DNA of 64,000 bases from Serratia plymuthica (GCF_018336935.1 NZ_CP068771.1:992001-1056000), one strand, 5' to 3'; positions 11,619 through 21,007 are shown, numbered from the stretch's first letter. Notes: generated by a model not told the origin, from the letters alone. Numbers and translations are program-made.

Positions 11619-13041
11619 AGGGCTGGTAAGTGCCGACGCCCAACGCATTCTCTTTGCGGGTACGGGCGATCACCGACTGCGGGGATTCATGTACGCGCAG
11701 ATCCATCTGCTGTTCGGTACGCACCACTGCGCCACGCAGTGTGTTGGTCATGACTTCGGTGATTTCCACGTCAACGAATTGGCCGATCATATCCGGCGTA
11801 CCTTCAAAGTTCACCATACGGTTGCATTCGGTGCGGCCGGCCAGCTCCATCAGGCTTTTACGCGAGGTGCCCTCCACCAGAATACGCTGCACGGTACCGA
11901 GCATGCGGCGGCTGAACTGCAACACCTGCTGGTTGATGCGATCCTGCAGGATATACAGGCGCTGTTTCTTTTCGTCTTCGCTGACGTCGTCCACCATATC
12001 GGCCGCTGGGGTGCCCGGGCGTGACGAATAGATAAAACTGAAGCTGGCGTCGAAGTTAATCTCGGCGACCAGGTTCATGGTCTGTTCGAAGTCGGCCTGG
12101 GTTTCCCCCGGGAAGCCGATGATAAAGTCGGAGCTGAGCTGTATGTTCGGCCGCGCCTTGCGCAGTTTGCGAATGATCGCTTTGTATTCCAACGCGGTGT
12201 GCGCGCGTTTCATCATGGTCAGTATGCGGTCTGAGCCGCTCTGTACCGGCAGATGCAGGAAGCTGACCAGCTCTGGCGTGTCTTGATACACCGCGATGAT
12301 GTCGTCGGTGAACTCAATCGGATGGCTGGTGGTGAAACGGATGCGGTCAATGCCGTCGATAGCCGCCACCAGGCGCAGCAGCTCGGCAAACGAGCAGATA
12401 CCGCCATCGTAGGTGGCGCCGCGGTAGGCGTTGACGTTCTGGCCTAGCAGGTTCACTTCACGCACGCCCTGTGCCGCCAGTTGGGCGATTTCGAACAGCA
12501 CGTCATCGCTTGGGCGGCTCACTTCCTCGCCGCGGGTGTAAGGCACCACGCAGAAGGTACAGTATTTGTTGCAGCCTTCCATAATGGAAACAAAGGCGGT
12601 TGGGCCTTCGGCGCGCGGTTCCGGCAGGCGGTCGAACTTCTCGATCTCCGGGAAGCTGATGTCGACGATTGGGCTGCGGGTTCCGCGTACGTGGTTGATC
12701 ATTTCCGGCAGGCGGTGCAGGGTCTGCGGGCCGAACACTACGTCAACGCAGGGCGCGCGAGTGCGGATCAATTCGCCTTCCTGAGAGGCGACGCAGCCGC
12801 CCACGCCGATGATCAGCGCCGGGTTTTTCTCTTTCAGCAATCTCCAGCGCCCAAGCATGGCGAAAACTTTTTCCTGCGCCTTTTCACGAATTGAGCAGGT
12901 ATTCAGCAGCAGCACGTCCGCTTCTTCGGCGTTTTCGGTCCACTCGAAGCCGTGTGTGCTGTTCAACAGGTCGGCCATTTTCGATGAATCGTATTCATTC
13001 ATCTGGCAGCCCCAGGTTTTGATATGTAGTTTTTTCGTCAT
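11605..13041 (-). CDS. miaB: tRNA-2-methylthio-N6-dimethylallyladenosine synthase
   Basis: A 478-residue radical-SAM methylthiotransferase. It has an N-terminal MTTase domain (three Cys: [23 protein letters not shown]), the radical-SAM CxxxCxxC motif in [17 protein letters not shown], and a C-terminal TRAM domain. It converts i6A37 to ms2i6A37 in tRNAs reading UNN codons. E. coli MiaB ends GVGYYQP at 474; here GVGTYQP is followed by SLHT and a stop, and these codons come from the adjoining ERIC element. The gene is divergent from ubiF. Confidence 0.96.
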   Translation of the reverse strand: MTKKLHIKTWGCQMNEYDSSKMADLLNSTHGFEWTENAEEADVLLLNTCSIREKAQEKVFAMLGRWRLLKEKNPALIIGVGGCVASQEGELIRTRAPCVDVVFGPQTLHRLPEMINHVRGTRSPIVDISFPEIEKFDRLPEPRAEGPTAFVSIMEGCNKYCTFCVVPYTRGEEVSRPSDDVLFEIAQLAAQGVREVNLLGQNVNAYRGATYDGGICSFAELLRLVAAIDGIDRIRFTTSHPIEFTDDIIAVYQDTPELVSFLHLPVQSGSDRILTMMKRAHTALEYKAIIRKLRKARPNIQLSSDFIIGFPGETQADFEQTMNLVAEINFDASFSFIYSSRPGTPAADMVDDVSEDEKKQRLYILQDRINQQVLQFSRRMLGTVQRILVEGTSRKSLMELAGRTECNRMVNFEGTPDMIGQFVDVEITEVMTNTLRGAVVRTEQQMDLRVHESPQSVIARTRKENALGVGTYQPSLHT

Positions 13042-13229
13042 TGACTTGCCATTACTCAGTGCGGAGCGAAAGTTGCGTTACGCGACATGCAGAATGCGTA
13101 TTGTAATCATTTGGCGCCGTTGTGACCAGCGTGGGGAAAACGGTATGCGACCTGATGCGCAATTAAAAATCCGGTACACTGATGCCAAATGCCGTGCCCG
13201 CTGGGATGGCGATAATTCACTAAGAAAAC

Positions 13230-14420
13230 ATGACCAAAATGAACACATCTCAAAAAAGGTATGACGCCGTAGTGGTTGGCGGCGGGATGGTCGGCGCGGC
13301 GGCGGCGCTGGGATTGGCGCAGGCCGGTTGGTCGGTGGCGCTGTTGGAACATCAGGCGCCGCAGGCGTTCGATGAGCAAAGCCCGCCGGATCTGCGTATT
13401 TCCGCGATTGGTTGCACCTCGGTGGGGCTGCTCAAGCAGCTTGGCGTCTGGCAAGCGGTGGCGGGCATGCGTGCGGCGCCGTACCGCCGGTTGGAAACCT
13501 GGGAATGGGCGTCCTCACGCGTGGCGTTTGACGCGGCCTCGCTGGGCCTGCCTGAGCTGGGCTTTATGGTGGAAAATCGGATTTTGCAATTGGCGCTGTG
13601 GCAGCAAATGGAGCGGTGCGGCAATTTGACGCTCTGTTGCCCCGCCAGGCTGCGTTCGCTGCAACGGGCAGATGACCACTGGCAACTGGAGCTGGACTCT
13701 TCTGAGAGGCTGCAGGCGCGGCTGGTGGTGGGCGCCGACGGCGCCAATTCGCAGGTGCGTAATCTGGCGGCCATCGGCACCAGCGGCTGGCAGTATCGCC
13801 AGTCCTGCATGTTGATCACCGTCGATACCGGTGCGCCGCAGCAGGATGTGACCTGGCAGCAATTTTTCCCTTCCGGGCCGCGCGCTTTCCTGCCGCTATA
13901 CGATCAATGGGCTTCGCTGGTGTGGTATGACAGCCCGCAACGCATCCGTCAGTTGCAAGCGCTGCCGCCGGCGCAGCTTGAGCGGGAAATCGCCGAAGCG
14001 TTTCCGGCTCGCCTGGGGGCGGTAAAAGTGCATGCCGCCGGGGCCTTTCCGCTGGCGCGCCGCCACGCACAGCGCTATGTGCTGCCGGGGCTGGCGTTGC
14101 TCGGTGATGCAGCGCACACCATCAACCCGTTGGCGGGGCAGGGAGTGAACCTGGGCTATCGCGATGTGGAAGCGTTGCTGGCGGTACTGAGCGACGCGCG
14201 GGAGCTGGGCGAGGACTGGAGCAGTGAAGCGGTGCTGATGCGCTATCAGCGCCGTCGTCGCACCGATAACCTGCTGATGCAAAGCGGCATGGATCTGTTT
14301 TATACCGCTTTCAGCAATAATTTGGCGCCGCTGAACGTAGCGCGCAATATTGCGCTGATGGCGGCCCAGCGGGTAGGCAGGCTGAAGGAGCATGCGCTGA
14401 AATACGCATTGGGCTTGTAG
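13230..14420 (+). CDS. ubiF: 3-demethoxyubiquinol 3-hydroxylase
   Basis: A 396-residue FAD-dependent monooxygenase of the UbiH/UbiF/VisC group. It shows the dinucleotide loop VVVGGGMVGAAAALGLAQAG, the DG motif GADGANSQVR, and the FAD-ribityl motif GDAAHTINPLAGQGVNLGYRD. It hydroxylates the ring C-6 of 2-octaprenyl-3-methyl-6-methoxy-benzoquinol in ubiquinone synthesis at the inner membrane. The C-terminus LKEHALKYALGL matches E. coli UbiF. A second ATG at 13239 is possible. It is divergent from miaB, as in E. coli. Confidence 0.96.
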   Translation: MTKMNTSQKRYDAVVVGGGMVGAAAALGLAQAGWSVALLEHQAPQAFDEQSPPDLRISAIGCTSVGLLKQLGVWQAVAGMRAAPYRRLETWEWASSRVAFDAASLGLPELGFMVENRILQLALWQQMERCGNLTLCCPARLRSLQRADDHWQLELDSSERLQARLVVGADGANSQVRNLAAIGTSGWQYRQSCMLITVDTGAPQQDVTWQQFFPSGPRAFLPLYDQWASLVWYDSPQRIRQLQALPPAQLEREIAEAFPARLGAVKVHAAGAFPLARRHAQRYVLPGLALLGDAAHTINPLAGQGVNLGYRDVEALLAVLSDARELGEDWSSEAVLMRYQRRRRTDNLLMQSGMDLFYTAFSNNLAPLNVARNIALMAAQRVGRLKEHALKYALGL

Positions 14421-14496
14421 TCGAGGGGGATATTGTCGGGTACGGGCGCAACAGGCTGCGCCCGCTTTAACGAGACGTCAATAAATTCAGAATAGC

Positions 14497-14522
14497 AAAA
14501 AGCCCGCCGAAGCGGGCTTTTC
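14497..14522. terminator. Bidirectional terminator between ubiF and the tRNA operon
   Basis: AAAAGCCCGC and GCGGGCTTTT with a CGAA loop form a perfect stem, with T-runs on both strands. It ends ubiF on the plus strand and the tRNA operon on the minus strand. Confidence 0.85.
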
Positions 14523-14528
14523 TAAATG

Positions 14529-14603
14529 TGGCTGGGGTGCCAGGATTCGAACCTGGGTATGCTGGTATCAGAAACCAGAGCCTTACCGCTTGGCGACACC
14601 CCA
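14529..14603 (-). tRNA. glnV: tRNA-Gln (CUG)
   Basis: A 75-nt gene with encoded 3' CCA. The anticodon stem-loop CTGGT-TT-CTG-AT-ACCAG gives anticodon CUG, and the T-loop GGTTCGAATCC is standard. It is the last gene of the operon; E. coli has one more CUG gene here (glnX). Confidence 0.97.
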
Positions 14604-14622
14604 ATGGTATAACAGTAAAATA

Positions 14623-14699
14623 TGGTGGCTACGACGGGATTTGAACCTGTGACCCCATCATTATGAGTGATGTGCTCTAACCAGCTGAGCTACGTAGCC
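14623..14699 (-). tRNA. metU: tRNA-Met (CAU)
   Basis: A 77-nt gene with encoded CCA; the anticodon loop CTCATAA gives CAU. The sequence is identical in this window to the first gene of the operon and matches the E. coli metT/metU elongator type, not an initiator (the acceptor begins with a paired G-C). Confidence 0.96.
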
Positions 14700-14739
14700 A
14701 TTTTTCGATATTTTACCTTAAAAGTCAACAGTGTCGGTA

Positions 14740-14814
14740 TGGCTGGGGTACCTGGATTCGAACCAGGGAATGCTGGTATCAAAAACCAGTGCCTTACCGC
14801 TTGGCGATACCCCA
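14740..14814 (-). tRNA. glnW: tRNA-Gln (UUG)
   Basis: A 75-nt gene with encoded CCA. The anticodon stem-loop CTGGT-TT-TTG-AT-ACCAG gives UUG. It differs from the next copy only by compensated anticodon-stem changes (CTGGT/ACCAG against CCGGT/ACCGG). Confidence 0.96.
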
Positions 14815-14857
14815 TCAACACGTAAACTTTTTTGCAACATCCCCATCCTAAAAAAGA

Positions 14858-14932
14858 TGGCTGGGGTACCTGGATTCGAACCAGGGAATGCCGGTATCAA
14901 AAACCGGTGCCTTACCGCTTGGCGATACCCCA
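14858..14932 (-). tRNA. glnU: tRNA-Gln (UUG)
   Basis: A 75-nt gene with encoded CCA, anticodon UUG, and anticodon stem CCGGT/ACCGG. Adjacent near-identical copy of the previous gene, in the same order as E. coli glnU-glnW. Confidence 0.96.
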
Positions 14933-14961
14933 CCTGTTGCCTGCACGACGATGAAAAGAAA

Positions 14962-15046
14962 TGGTGCGGGAGGCGAGACTTGAACTCGCACACCTTGCGG
15001 CGCTAGAACCTAAATCTAGTGCGTCTACCAATTTCGCCACTCCCGC
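14962..15046 (-). tRNA. leuW: tRNA-Leu (UAG)
   Basis: An 85-nt class II tRNA gene with a long variable arm and encoded CCA. The anticodon stem CTAGA/TCTAG encloses TTTAGGT, giving UAG. Second gene of the operon, as in E. coli. Confidence 0.97.
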
Positions 15047-15053
15047 AAAAAGA

Positions 15054-15130
15054 TGGTGGCTACGACGGGATTTGAACCTGTGACCCCATCATTATGAGTG
15101 ATGTGCTCTAACCAGCTGAGCTACGTAGCC
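15054..15130 (-). tRNA. metT: tRNA-Met (CAU)
   Basis: A 77-nt elongator tRNA-Met gene with encoded CCA and anticodon CAU. First gene of the metT-leuW-glnU-glnW-metU-glnV operon; only 7 bp separate it from leuW. Confidence 0.97.
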
Positions 15131-15169
15131 ATCTTTTTTCGCGCAACCTTCATCGGCGTTGCGGGGCGC

Positions 15170-15198
15170 ATTATGCGTATATGGCCGTTTTGCGTCAA
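15170..15198 (-). promoter_or_regulatory. Sigma-70 promoter of the tRNA operon with GC-rich discriminator
   Basis: On the reverse strand TTGACG (15198-15193), a 17-bp spacer and CATAAT (15175-15170) are followed by GCGCCCCGC. A G/C-rich discriminator just after the -10 box is the hallmark of stringently controlled stable-RNA promoters. It lies about 40 bp upstream of metT. Confidence 0.8.
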
Positions 15199-15301
15199 CA
15201 AGTTTTTTCCCGAAAAAGCGGCTGGATGTGTTGTTTGTCTGGGTTGTGAACAGTATGGTGATAAAAGCATCAATTCAGGTGATTAATGGTTGAAAACATC
15301 A

Positions 15302-15327
15302 ACAAAAAAGCGGGCCATGAGGCCCGC
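15302..15327 (-). terminator. Terminator of asnB
   Basis: GCGGGCC and GGCCCGC (15310-15327, ATGA loop) form a perfect 7-bp stem, followed by TTTTTTG on the reverse strand; 23 bp beyond the asnB stop. Confidence 0.85.
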
Positions 15328-15349
15328 CCTGAAGATAAAACCCGCGCGA

Positions 15350-17014
15350 TTACTTGTAGGCGGATTGGTGGACGCCTACGGCACGGCCAGAAGGGTCATC
15401 CATCTTTTTGAAGGATTCATCCCATTCGATGGCTTTCGCTGAAGAGCAAGCCACTGACGGGCCGCCAGGTACGCATTCGGCCGCGCTTGGCAGTGGGAAC
15501 AGCTCTTCGAAGATTTCGCGATACAGGTAGCCTTCTTTGGAGCTCGGCGTGTTGTACGGGAAACGAAAACGTGCGGTTTCGAGCTGTTGATCGCTGATTT
15601 GCTTCGCAGCGACTTCTTTCAGCGTGTCGATCCAGCTATAGCCCACGCCGTCGGAGAACTGCTCTTTCTGGCGCCAGGCCACGCTGGCCGGCAGATAGGA
15701 TTCAAAACACTCGCGCAGGATGTGTTTTTCCATTTTGCCGTTGCCGCACATTTTATCTTTCGGGTTGATGCGCATCGCCACGTCGAGGAATTTCTTGTCC
15801 AGGAAGGGGACGCGGGCTTCCACACCCCAGGCGGACATCGCCTTGTTGGCGCGCGCGCAGTCGAACATATGCAGCGCCAGCAGCTTACGCACGGTCTCGT
15901 CGTGGAATTCACGCGCATCCGGCGCCTTATGGAAGTACAAATAGCCGCCGAACACTTCGTCCGCACCCTCGCCGGACAGCACCATCTTGATGCCCATCGC
16001 CTTGATTTTACGCGACATCAGATACATTGGCGTGGAGGCGCGAATGGTGGTGACGTCGTAGGTTTCGATGTGATAAATCACGTCGCGAATGGCATCCAGG
16101 CCTTCCTGCACGGTGAAGTGAATTTCATGGTGCACGGTGCCCAAATGGTTGGCCACTTCCTGCGCGGCGCGCAGGTCCGGTGAGCCTTCCAGGCCGACGG
16201 CGAAGGAGTGAAGTTGTGGCCACCAGGCTTCGCTGCGCTCTTGATCTTCCACTCGGCGTGCGGCGTATTTTTTGGTAATGGCGGAGATCACGGAGGAATC
16301 CAGGCCGCCAGACAGCAGTACGCCGTACGGCACGTCGGACATCAGGTGGCTTTTCACCGAGTCTTCCAACGCGTTGCGCAGTGCGTTGGCGTCGGTCACG
16401 TTGTCTTTGACATTGTCGTAATCGAACCAGTCGCGCTGGTAATATTCACGGATCTCGCCGTCCTGGCTCCACAGATAGCTGCCCGCCGGGAATTCTTTGA
16501 TGGTGCGGCAGACTGGCACCAGCGCTTTCATTTCGGAGGCGACATACAGGTTGCCGAATTCGTCATGGCCCATGTAGAGCGGGATAATGCCCAAGTGATC
16601 GCGGCCAATCAGGTAAGCGTCTTTCTCTGAATCATAAAGGGCGAAGGCGAACATGCCCTGCAAATCGTCGAGGAAGTCGATGCCTTTTTCCTGATACAGC
16701 GCCAGGATCACTTCACAGTCGGAAGCGGTCTGGAACTCGTAACGATCGCCCAGCTGTTGGCGCAGTGCCTGGTGGTTATAGATCTCACCGTTTACGGCCA
16801 GAACGTGGGTGTGCGCAGCGTTGTACAGCGGTTGGGCGCCATTGTTGACGTCGACGATCGACAGGCGCTCATGCACCAGAATGGCTTTATCGCTGGCGTA
16901 AACGCCGGACCAGTCCGGACCGCGGTGGCGCATCAGACGAGACAGCTCCAGCGCTTTCTTACGCAGTTCAACGGGATCGGACTTCAGATCAAGCACACCG
17001 AAAATAGAACACAT
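15350..17014 (-). CDS. asnB: Asparagine synthase B (glutamine-hydrolysing)
   Basis: A 554-residue enzyme, the length of E. coli AsnB. Cys2 of MCSIFGV is the nucleophile of the class II glutaminase domain (residues 1-190), with RLSIVD and NGEIYNH in the Gln pocket. The synthetase domain carries the ATP pyrophosphatase loop LLSGGLDSS, and SGEGADEVFGGY further on. It makes asparagine from aspartate, glutamine and ATP in the cytoplasm. It lies between the tRNA operon and chiC; in E. coli the next gene is nagD, so chiC is an insertion. Confidence 0.97.
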   Translation of the reverse strand: MCSIFGVLDLKSDPVELRKKALELSRLMRHRGPDWSGVYASDKAILVHERLSIVDVNNGAQPLYNAAHTHVLAVNGEIYNHQALRQQLGDRYEFQTASDCEVILALYQEKGIDFLDDLQGMFAFALYDSEKDAYLIGRDHLGIIPLYMGHDEFGNLYVASEMKALVPVCRTIKEFPAGSYLWSQDGEIREYYQRDWFDYDNVKDNVTDANALRNALEDSVKSHLMSDVPYGVLLSGGLDSSVISAITKKYAARRVEDQERSEAWWPQLHSFAVGLEGSPDLRAAQEVANHLGTVHHEIHFTVQEGLDAIRDVIYHIETYDVTTIRASTPMYLMSRKIKAMGIKMVLSGEGADEVFGGYLYFHKAPDAREFHDETVRKLLALHMFDCARANKAMSAWGVEARVPFLDKKFLDVAMRINPKDKMCGNGKMEKHILRECFESYLPASVAWRQKEQFSDGVGYSWIDTLKEVAAKQISDQQLETARFRFPYNTPSSKEGYLYREIFEELFPLPSAAECVPGGPSVACSSAKAIEWDESFKKMDDPSGRAVGVHQSAYK

Positions 17015-17262
17015 ATAACGACTCTCCTAACGACTTTTTTAGACTGTGATGTTGTTTTGCTGTTATGGGCGGCGCGGCCGGTTCATCAGCGATGACGCGG
17101 TTTTGCTGCGTTGTGTTTATGAAAATGCGTCAAAACCGGCAGGGGATGCAAGCGTTTTAGCGTTACGCGGAAAAATAGTTGTTTGGGGTAGTTCGGTTTT
17201 TAGCGGATATTCAGTTTTTATCGTCTTTAATTGTGGAATATTCAATTTTTTGGTGAATGAGT

Positions 17263-17291
17263 GAGTCGCCGACCAGTTTTACCGGCGACTC
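17263..17291 (-). terminator. Hairpin after chiC
   Basis: GAGTCGCCG and CGGCGACTC (9-bp perfect stem, 11-nt loop) lie just past the chiC stop. No strong T-run follows on the reverse strand. Confidence 0.5.
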
Positions 17292-17302
17292 GTTGCCGAC
17301 TA

Positions 17303-18742
17303 TCAGGCGGTCAACTGCCACAGGGTGAAGGCTGCATCCGGCGTCCAACCGGGATTCGAGGTGTGAGCCTGGAGGCAGGTGTATTTTTTGCCTTTATAGG
17401 TCACCACATCGCCCGCTTTGTAGCTGTGATTGCTTTGCCACTCGGTTACGCCCGGATCGGGTGGCGTGCTACCGTCGGCGGTTTTCACCACCAGTGCGCT
17501 GCCTGGCAGCGAGGTATTGCCCTGGCTGTCGGTTGCGGTAACGAAATAGCTGTACTGAGTGGATGGGAGCAGGCCGCTGTCCTGCAACGAAAGGCCGCCG
17601 GTCTGGCCGATGGCGCTACCGTTGCGGTAAACGCTGTAACTGGCGATCGGCGCAGGGCCGGTTGCAGCGTGCCAGCTCAGTTTCAGCGAGGTGGCCGTCA
17701 GATCCGAGGCTGCCAGCGCCGTGGGTGCATCAGGCTTTCCCGGCGGGGTGACGCCGCCCTGGATCAACGGCGCATAGCGCGTTTTGAATTCCCAGTTATA
17801 GGCAACGCCGGCGCTGTTTTTGCCGTTGTCCCAGTTGATCGACCAGGTCATCAGCCCCTTGATCGACAGCCCTTTGGCATCCAGGCGTTTGAAAGCGTTG
17901 AATACCGCCTGCGGATTGATCACATAGCCGCTTCCTGCTGCGTCCACGTTGCTTGGCAGGCCGATCACAAACTTGGCCGCCGGGATCTTGGTATAACCGC
18001 GGGTGCCGGTCACCAGGCTTTCGGTCAGGTAATAAAGAAACTCTTCTTTTTTGGCATCGTCAACCTGGGTGATCCAGGCATTGAGCTCGTCAACCCAAAT
18101 ACCATCGCCGCCCTGGTTATAGAACTGCGGCGCGATAAAGTCATAATAGCCTTCGAGCGCGGTAATATAATCCAGATAGCTGCCGTTGGTACGCAAATAA
18201 GGGAATTCCGGCGCCATGCTGATAATGAATTTTTTGCCTTGGGCGGCATAATAATCCTTAACTTTTTTCAGCGCGGCGGGCAATACGGTTTTATTATTGG
18301 CTGCGCCAATCGCCGCTTGTTCCAGGTCAATATCCAGGCCATCAAAGCCGTAGGTTTCTACCAGACGAATAATTTCATCTTTCAGCTTGTCTTCATCGCC
18401 GGTTTTCAACTCGATGTGCGCGTCTGCGCCACCCAGTGAAATCAGCACCGCCCGGCCCTGGCTGTTCAGCACGCCAACCTGGCGGCGGAACTCGGCGTCG
18501 GACAGGTTGTAAGGTTTGAAGGTGGGAATGCCTTCACCCTTCATAAAGGCGACCGCCACCACATTATATTCAGGCGGAATATCGGTCAGATCCATATTGA
18601 CGAATTTGCCTTGTTTGTAACCATCGCTGGCGCCGGCCAGCCAGTTATGCCAAAAACCCATCAGGATTTTTTTACCGGTCAGGTCCGGCATCGCGGCAGC
18701 AGCGTCTGCGGCTTGTGCATTGAGAATGTTATTCGTGCTCAT
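17303..18742 (-). CDS. chiC: Chitinase C (GH18) with FnIII and chitin-binding domains
   Basis: A 479-residue endochitinase. The GH18 catalytic barrel spans about residues 20-330 with the DGLDIDLEQ motif (D139, catalytic E141). A fibronectin type III module follows at about 340-420 (PDAPTALAASDLTATSLKLSWHAA), then a CBM5/12 chitin-binding domain at about 433-479 (YKAGDVVTYKGKKYTCLQAHTSNPGWTPDAAFTLWQL). There is no Sec signal peptide, as in S. marcescens ChiC, which leaves through a holin/endopeptidase pathway not encoded here. It hydrolyses amorphous chitin internally and non-processively, feeding the nag and chiP genes alongside. Domain order, length and E141 match ChiC exactly. Confidence 0.97.
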   Translation of the reverse strand: MSTNNILNAQAADAAAAMPDLTGKKILMGFWHNWLAGASDGYKQGKFVNMDLTDIPPEYNVVAVAFMKGEGIPTFKPYNLSDAEFRRQVGVLNSQGRAVLISLGGADAHIELKTGDEDKLKDEIIRLVETYGFDGLDIDLEQAAIGAANNKTVLPAALKKVKDYYAAQGKKFIISMAPEFPYLRTNGSYLDYITALEGYYDFIAPQFYNQGGDGIWVDELNAWITQVDDAKKEEFLYYLTESLVTGTRGYTKIPAAKFVIGLPSNVDAAGSGYVINPQAVFNAFKRLDAKGLSIKGLMTWSINWDNGKNSAGVAYNWEFKTRYAPLIQGGVTPPGKPDAPTALAASDLTATSLKLSWHAATGPAPIASYSVYRNGSAIGQTGGLSLQDSGLLPSTQYSYFVTATDSQGNTSLPGSALVVKTADGSTPPDPGVTEWQSNHSYKAGDVVTYKGKKYTCLQAHTSNPGWTPDAAFTLWQLTA

Positions 18743-18917
18743 AGTGACCTCGTTATCTTTTTGCGTAGGGGTATTTTCACTCGCCGGCCATTCAGTGATT
18801 GGCGGGGTGTAAATACATAGTGCGGATTTTTAACGAGGGCAGGCTGAAACCTTTTGCGCCCAGGAATAAATTAAATTCACGTTGGCGAAGGTTTTATTAT
18901 TGAGATAATCGGGCAGA

Positions 18918-18936
18918 GGCGGCCATTGAGGCCGCC
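18918..18936 (-). terminator. Hairpin after nagD
   Basis: GGCGGCC and GGCCGCC (7-bp stem, ATTGA loop) end 8 bp past the nagD stop. It would end or attenuate the nagBACD transcript before chiC. T-run is absent. Confidence 0.45.
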
Positions 18937-18943
18937 ACGGGAA

Positions 18944-19696
18944 TTAAAAAATAGTGATGTCGGCCACGGAAGGGAAAATATAGCTCGGGCGGAACGGCAT
19001 GGTTTCGACATCGTTAAGCGTCGAGACTCCGGACAGCACCAGCACGGTTTCCAGACCGGCCTGGAAGCCCGCCAGAATGTCGGTGCGCAGGTTGTCGCCG
19101 ACGATCACCGTTTCTTCCGAATGCGCCTGCATTTTGTTCAGCGCGGCGCGAATGATCCACGGGCTTGGTTTGCCGACGTAAAACGGCTTGCGGCCGGTGA
19201 TCTTTTCGATAGGCGCGCACAGCGCACCACAGGCCGGCGTGAAGCCGTGGCCATGGCTATCCGGGTTGGTGGCGATAAAGCGCGCGCCGTTATTCACGAA
19301 GTAGGCGGCCTTATGCATCATATCCCAGTTGTAGGAGCGGGTTTCGCCGACAATCACGAAGTCCGGATTGATGTCGGTAATGGTAAAACCGGCTTTATAG
19401 AGCTCATGAATCAATGCACCTTCACCGACCACATAGGCTTTTTTGCCCTCCTGGCGGCGCAGAAAATCGGCGGTGGCCATCGCGGAGGTATAAAACGCGC
19501 TCTCAGGCACGTCCAATCCGGCGGCGGCGAAGCGGTTCGCCAAATCCTGCGCGGTCTGCGACGGGTAGTTGGTCAGCACCACCAGCGGCATACCCTGTTC
19601 CTGAATGCGCGCCAGAAAAAGATCGGCACCGGGAACCGGCGTGTTGTCATGCAGCAGCACGCCATCGATATCACATATAACGTTCTTGATTGTCAT
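18944..19696 (-). CDS. nagD: Ribonucleotide monophosphatase NagD (HAD family)
   Basis: A 250-residue HAD-type phosphatase, the length of E. coli NagD. Motif I is ICDIDGVLLHD (the two catalytic Asp) and motif III/IV is VGDNLRTDILAGFQAGLETVLVLSG. Related proteins dephosphorylate UMP, GMP and other nucleotides; a direct role in GlcNAc use has not been shown. Last gene of nagB-nagA-nagC-nagD, 68 bp after nagC. Confidence 0.95.
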   Translation of the reverse strand: MTIKNVICDIDGVLLHDNTPVPGADLFLARIQEQGMPLVVLTNYPSQTAQDLANRFAAAGLDVPESAFYTSAMATADFLRRQEGKKAYVVGEGALIHELYKAGFTITDINPDFVIVGETRSYNWDMMHKAAYFVNNGARFIATNPDSHGHGFTPACGALCAPIEKITGRKPFYVGKPSPWIIRAALNKMQAHSEETVIVGDNLRTDILAGFQAGLETVLVLSGVSTLNDVETMPFRPSYIFPSVADITIF

Positions 19697-19764
19697 CGTT
19701 GCTGTTTCTCATGATTTACGGCAGGCAAAAAACGCGTAGATGCACACCTGCCTGAAGCGGCGGC

Positions 19765-20985
19765 TCAACTTTCCAGCAATCGCTGCAATAGCACGCCGTT
19801 GAGCATTGCCCGCTTGGCCAGGGCGAAAGCGCCGATCGCCGAGCGATGATTGAGTTCGGAAGTGACCACCGGCAGATTTTTGCGGAAGTCTTTCAGTACC
19901 TGAGTATTGATGCAGCTTTGGATGGCCGGCAGCAGCACTTTTTCGGCTTCGGTAATTTCCCCGGCGATCACCACTTTTTGCGGATTAAACAGGTTAATGG
20001 CGATAGCCACCGCTTTGCCGAGGTAGCGGCCAACGTGCTCGATCACTTCGCTGGCCAGCAGATCGCCACGGTTGGCGGCTTTGCAGATGGCGCCGATGCT
20101 GCAATCGTCGAGCGTCAGCTTGCTTGGGTAACCCTGGGTCAGCAAATGGCGCACGCGGTGTTCAATCGCGGCGTTGGCGGCCACGGTTTCCAGACAGCCG
20201 AAATTGCCGCAGTGGCAGCGTTCGCCCAAGGGATCGATCTGAATATGGCCGATTTCGCCGACGTTGCCGTTGTTACCGAGGAAAATCTGGCCATTGACGA
20301 TGATGCCGGCACCGGTACCCCGGTGCAGACGCACCAGAATAGAGTCTTCGCAGTCACGAGTGGCGCCAAAGTAATGCTCCGCCAGCGCCAGGCTGCGGAT
20401 GTCGTGCCCGACAAAGCTGGTGACGTTGAAACGTTGCTGCAGGTTATCTACCAGCGGCCAGTGGTTGACGCTGATGTGCGGCATATAGCGCACCACGCCC
20501 TGCGCCGGATCAACCAGGCCTGGCAGGATCACCGCGATGGCGATCAGTTCGCGCAGCTTGCGCTGGTAGCTTTCGATAAACTGCGCAATGGCGTTGAACA
20601 GTGCGTTTTCCAGCGTCTCCTGGGTACGTTCCGGTAGCGGGTAGTGTTCTTCACCGAGCGATTTTCCGCTCATGTCGTACAGGGTGATGGTGGCGTCGTG
20701 ACGCCCAAGACGCACCGCCACGGTGTGGAAGTGCCGGGTTTCGGAGACAATGGAAATGGCGCGGCGGCCGCCGGTGGAAGCTTGCTGATCGACTTCCTTG
20801 ATCAGCCCGCGCTCCAACAGCTGGCGAGTAATTTTTGTGACACTGGCGGGCGCTAGCTGGCTGAGCTCGGCTATCTGAATGCGCGAGATCGGACCCTGCT
20901 GGTCGATCAGGCGGTACACTGCTGCGCCGTTGAGTTGCTTGACTAAGTCAACGTTCCCTATTTGTGCCTGTCCGCCAGTACTCAT
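19765..20985 (-). CDS. nagC: N-acetylglucosamine repressor NagC (ROK family)
   Basis: A 406-residue ROK-family repressor. The N-terminal winged helix-turn-helix is GPISRIQIAELSQLAPASVTKITRQLLERGLI. The sugar-kinase-like domain has the ROK zinc motif CHCGNFGCLE and GTGAGIIVNGQIF. GlcNAc-6-P releases it from operators at nagB/nagE and chitin genes. I use the ATG at 20985 (MSTGGQAQIGNVDL), which gives exactly the E. coli length. Another in-frame ATG at 21015 lies inside the end of an ERIC element. Its ribosome-binding site is weak, so translation is probably low. Confidence 0.95.
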   Translation of the reverse strand: MSTGGQAQIGNVDLVKQLNGAAVYRLIDQQGPISRIQIAELSQLAPASVTKITRQLLERGLIKEVDQQASTGGRRAISIVSETRHFHTVAVRLGRHDATITLYDMSGKSLGEEHYPLPERTQETLENALFNAIAQFIESYQRKLRELIAIAVILPGLVDPAQGVVRYMPHISVNHWPLVDNLQQRFNVTSFVGHDIRSLALAEHYFGATRDCEDSILVRLHRGTGAGIIVNGQIFLGNNGNVGEIGHIQIDPLGERCHCGNFGCLETVAANAAIEHRVRHLLTQGYPSKLTLDDCSIGAICKAANRGDLLASEVIEHVGRYLGKAVAIAINLFNPQKVVIAGEITEAEKVLLPAIQSCINTQVLKDFRKNLPVVTSELNHRSAIGAFALAKRAMLNGVLLQRLLES

Positions 20986-21007
20986 CAATAATTTTACTCT
21001 CTGTCTA

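Noticed and set aside
14718..15006. Small open frames across the tRNA genes on both strands
   Set aside because: They read through tRNA sequences and are a known type of false gene call.
14529..15130. Direct repeats that might suggest a CRISPR or other array
   Set aside because: The repeats are tRNA-Gln and tRNA-Met gene copies with encoded CCA and intact cloverleafs.
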